Below, one piece after another: positions 21,740-22,640 of a stretch of 22,640 nucleotides of DNA. Where the stretch lies: NCBI GenBank assembly GCA_905208455.1, contig CAJLPK010000018.1, forward strand, positions 1 through 22,640, given 5' to 3'. The notes beneath the pieces are model-generated. The model was not told the origin of the DNA. It saw only the letters and a list, made by a program, of their open reading frames with translations, and made no database searches. The position numbers and the translations under genes are program-made. How positions within the stretch are numbered: position 1 is the first letter of the stretch; every line of letters starts with the position of its first letter. The DNA is from an uncultured Bacillota bacterium. Lineage in GTDB: Bacteria; Bacillota; Clostridia; Christensenellales; QAND01.

Positions 21740-22640
21740 ATGGCATTTGTGACAACCAAAGAAATGTTCAAAAAAGCATACGAAGGCGGCTATGCCGTAG
21801 GCGCGTTCAACGTAAACAATATGGAGATCATCCAGGGTATCACCGAGGCGGCCATTGAAAACCGCGCGCCGTTGGTGCTGCAGGTTTCCAAGGGCGCCCG
21901 CGCGTATGCAAAGCATGTCTATCTGATGAAATTGATCGAAGCGGCCATTCAGGACGCCGAGCAGTCCGCCGGGTTTGACCTGCCGGTCTGTGTGCATCTG
22001 GATCATGGCGACAGCTTTGAATTGTGCAAGAGCTGCATCGACGGCGGCTTTACCTCCGTGATGATCGACGGCTCCTCCAAATCCTTTGAGGATAACATCG
22101 CGCTGACCAAGCAGGTCGTGGAATACGCTCACGATCACGGCGTGGTGGTGGAAGGCGAGCTGGGCACGCTGGCCGGCGTGGAGGACGAGGTCTGCGTTTC
22201 CGCAGAGGATTCCTCCTACACCCGCCCGGAGGAGGTAGAGGAGTTTGTCTCCCGCACCGGGGTGGATTCCCTGGCCATCGCCATCGGCACCAGTCACGGC
22301 GCGTATAAGTTCACCGCCGCACAATGCACCCGCAACGAAGAAGGCATTCTGATGCCCCCGCCGCTGCGCTTTGATATTTTGGACGAGGTATCCAAGCGCC
22401 TGCCCGGGTTCCCCATCGTGCTGCACGGCGCTTCCTCTGTGCCGCAGGAATTTGTCAAAATCATCAACCAATACGGCGGCAAAATGCCGGATGCCGTGGG
22501 CATTCCGGAGGACCAGCTGCGCATCGCCGCCCAAAAAGCGGTCTGCAAAATCAACATCGACTCCGATCTGCGCCTGGCCATGACCGCCAGCCTGCGCCAG
22601 TATTTTGTGGAGCATCCGGATCATTTTGACCCGCGCCAGT
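21740..22640 (+). CDS. fba: Class II fructose-bisphosphate aldolase (3' end beyond window)
   Basis: The first 300 codons of a zinc-dependent aldolase are present; the enzyme cleaves fructose 1,6-bisphosphate to dihydroxyacetone phosphate and glyceraldehyde 3-phosphate. The protein begins MAFVTTKEMFKKAYEGGYAV and shows GAFNVNNME (21-29). VCVHLDHGDS carries catalytic Asp88 and zinc ligand His89, and VEGELGTLAG follows at 137-146. AIGTSHGAYK has zinc ligand His186, VLHGASSVP has His229, and the phosphate-binding stretch INIDSDLRLA is at 271-280. The family is typically a little over 300 residues, so only about ten codons should be missing. An ATG at 21733 is out of frame. Activity on tagatose 1,6-bisphosphate or another ketose bisphosphate cannot be excluded. 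Confidence 0.94.
   Translation, partial: MAFVTTKEMFKKAYEGGYAVGAFNVNNMEIIQGITEAAIENRAPLVLQVSKGARAYAKHVYLMKLIEAAIQDAEQSAGFDLPVCVHLDHGDSFELCKSCIDGGFTSVMIDGSSKSFEDNIALTKQVVEYAHDHGVVVEGELGTLAGVEDEVCVSAEDSSYTRPEEVEEFVSRTGVDSLAIAIGTSHGAYKFTAAQCTRNEEGILMPPPLRFDILDEVSKRLPGFPIVLHGASSVPQEFVKIINQYGGKMPDAVGIPEDQLRIAAQKAVCKINIDSDLRLAMTASLRQYFVEHPDHFDPRQ

Overview
The window is a stretch of core-type chromosome from a GC-rich member of the Clostridia. The best taxonomic evidence is the SCIFF peptide plus its radical SAM maturase, a pair that is nearly confined to and nearly universal in that class. A long single-chain PurL start, a DUF1653 protein, a VanZ-like protein and Gram-positive-style SH3b/GBS-repeat surface architecture agree with this. 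I cannot name a genus. There are no rRNA or tRNA genes, insertion sequences, CRISPR arrays or phage genes, and no gap between genes exceeds 300 bases.

Layout, left to right. Positions 1-9416 are all on the minus strand: the 5' end of purL (runs off the window), glmS, a sorbose-1-phosphate-reductase-like zinc dehydrogenase with a LacI-type operator, an operon of an HD-domain phosphohydrolase and a DnaQ-like exonuclease, and a 1347-residue secreted SpoIID/LytB protein with SH3b domains and GBS-Bsp-like repeats. Within this gene lies a nearly perfect 657-bp tandem duplication. Next comes the SCIFF RiPP operon (scfA then scfB on the minus strand, 11082 to 9573), transcribed away from a MATE efflux gene. 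A VanZ-like/MBL-fold operon follows, divergent from a small DUF1653 gene with which it shares overlapping -10 boxes. Then an ABC ATPase/FtsX-type permease operon is divergent from an orphan polyprenyl glycosylphosphotransferase gene. Two tandem paralogous esterases are divergent from a class II fructose-bisphosphate aldolase that runs off the right edge.

Transcription units are short and cleanly punctuated. Most have a recognisable sigma-A type promoter and a hairpin/T-tract terminator. All three convergent gene pairs share a single palindromic bidirectional terminator. Functional themes are sugar-phosphate and cell-envelope metabolism (GlmS, dehydrogenase, aldolase, glycosylphosphotransferase, SpoIID-like protein), transport, and one peptide-modification system. 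The SCIFF precursor (57 aa), the purL fragment and the aldolase are genuine genes that simple long-ORF calling misses.

Most noteworthy: a SCIFF precursor with an extra C-terminal tail, the unusual SpoIID protein with its recent internal duplication, and the operator/promoter architectures. I found no clear evidence of a wholly new system; the SCIFF cassette is the nearest thing to a specialised system, and it belongs to a known family.
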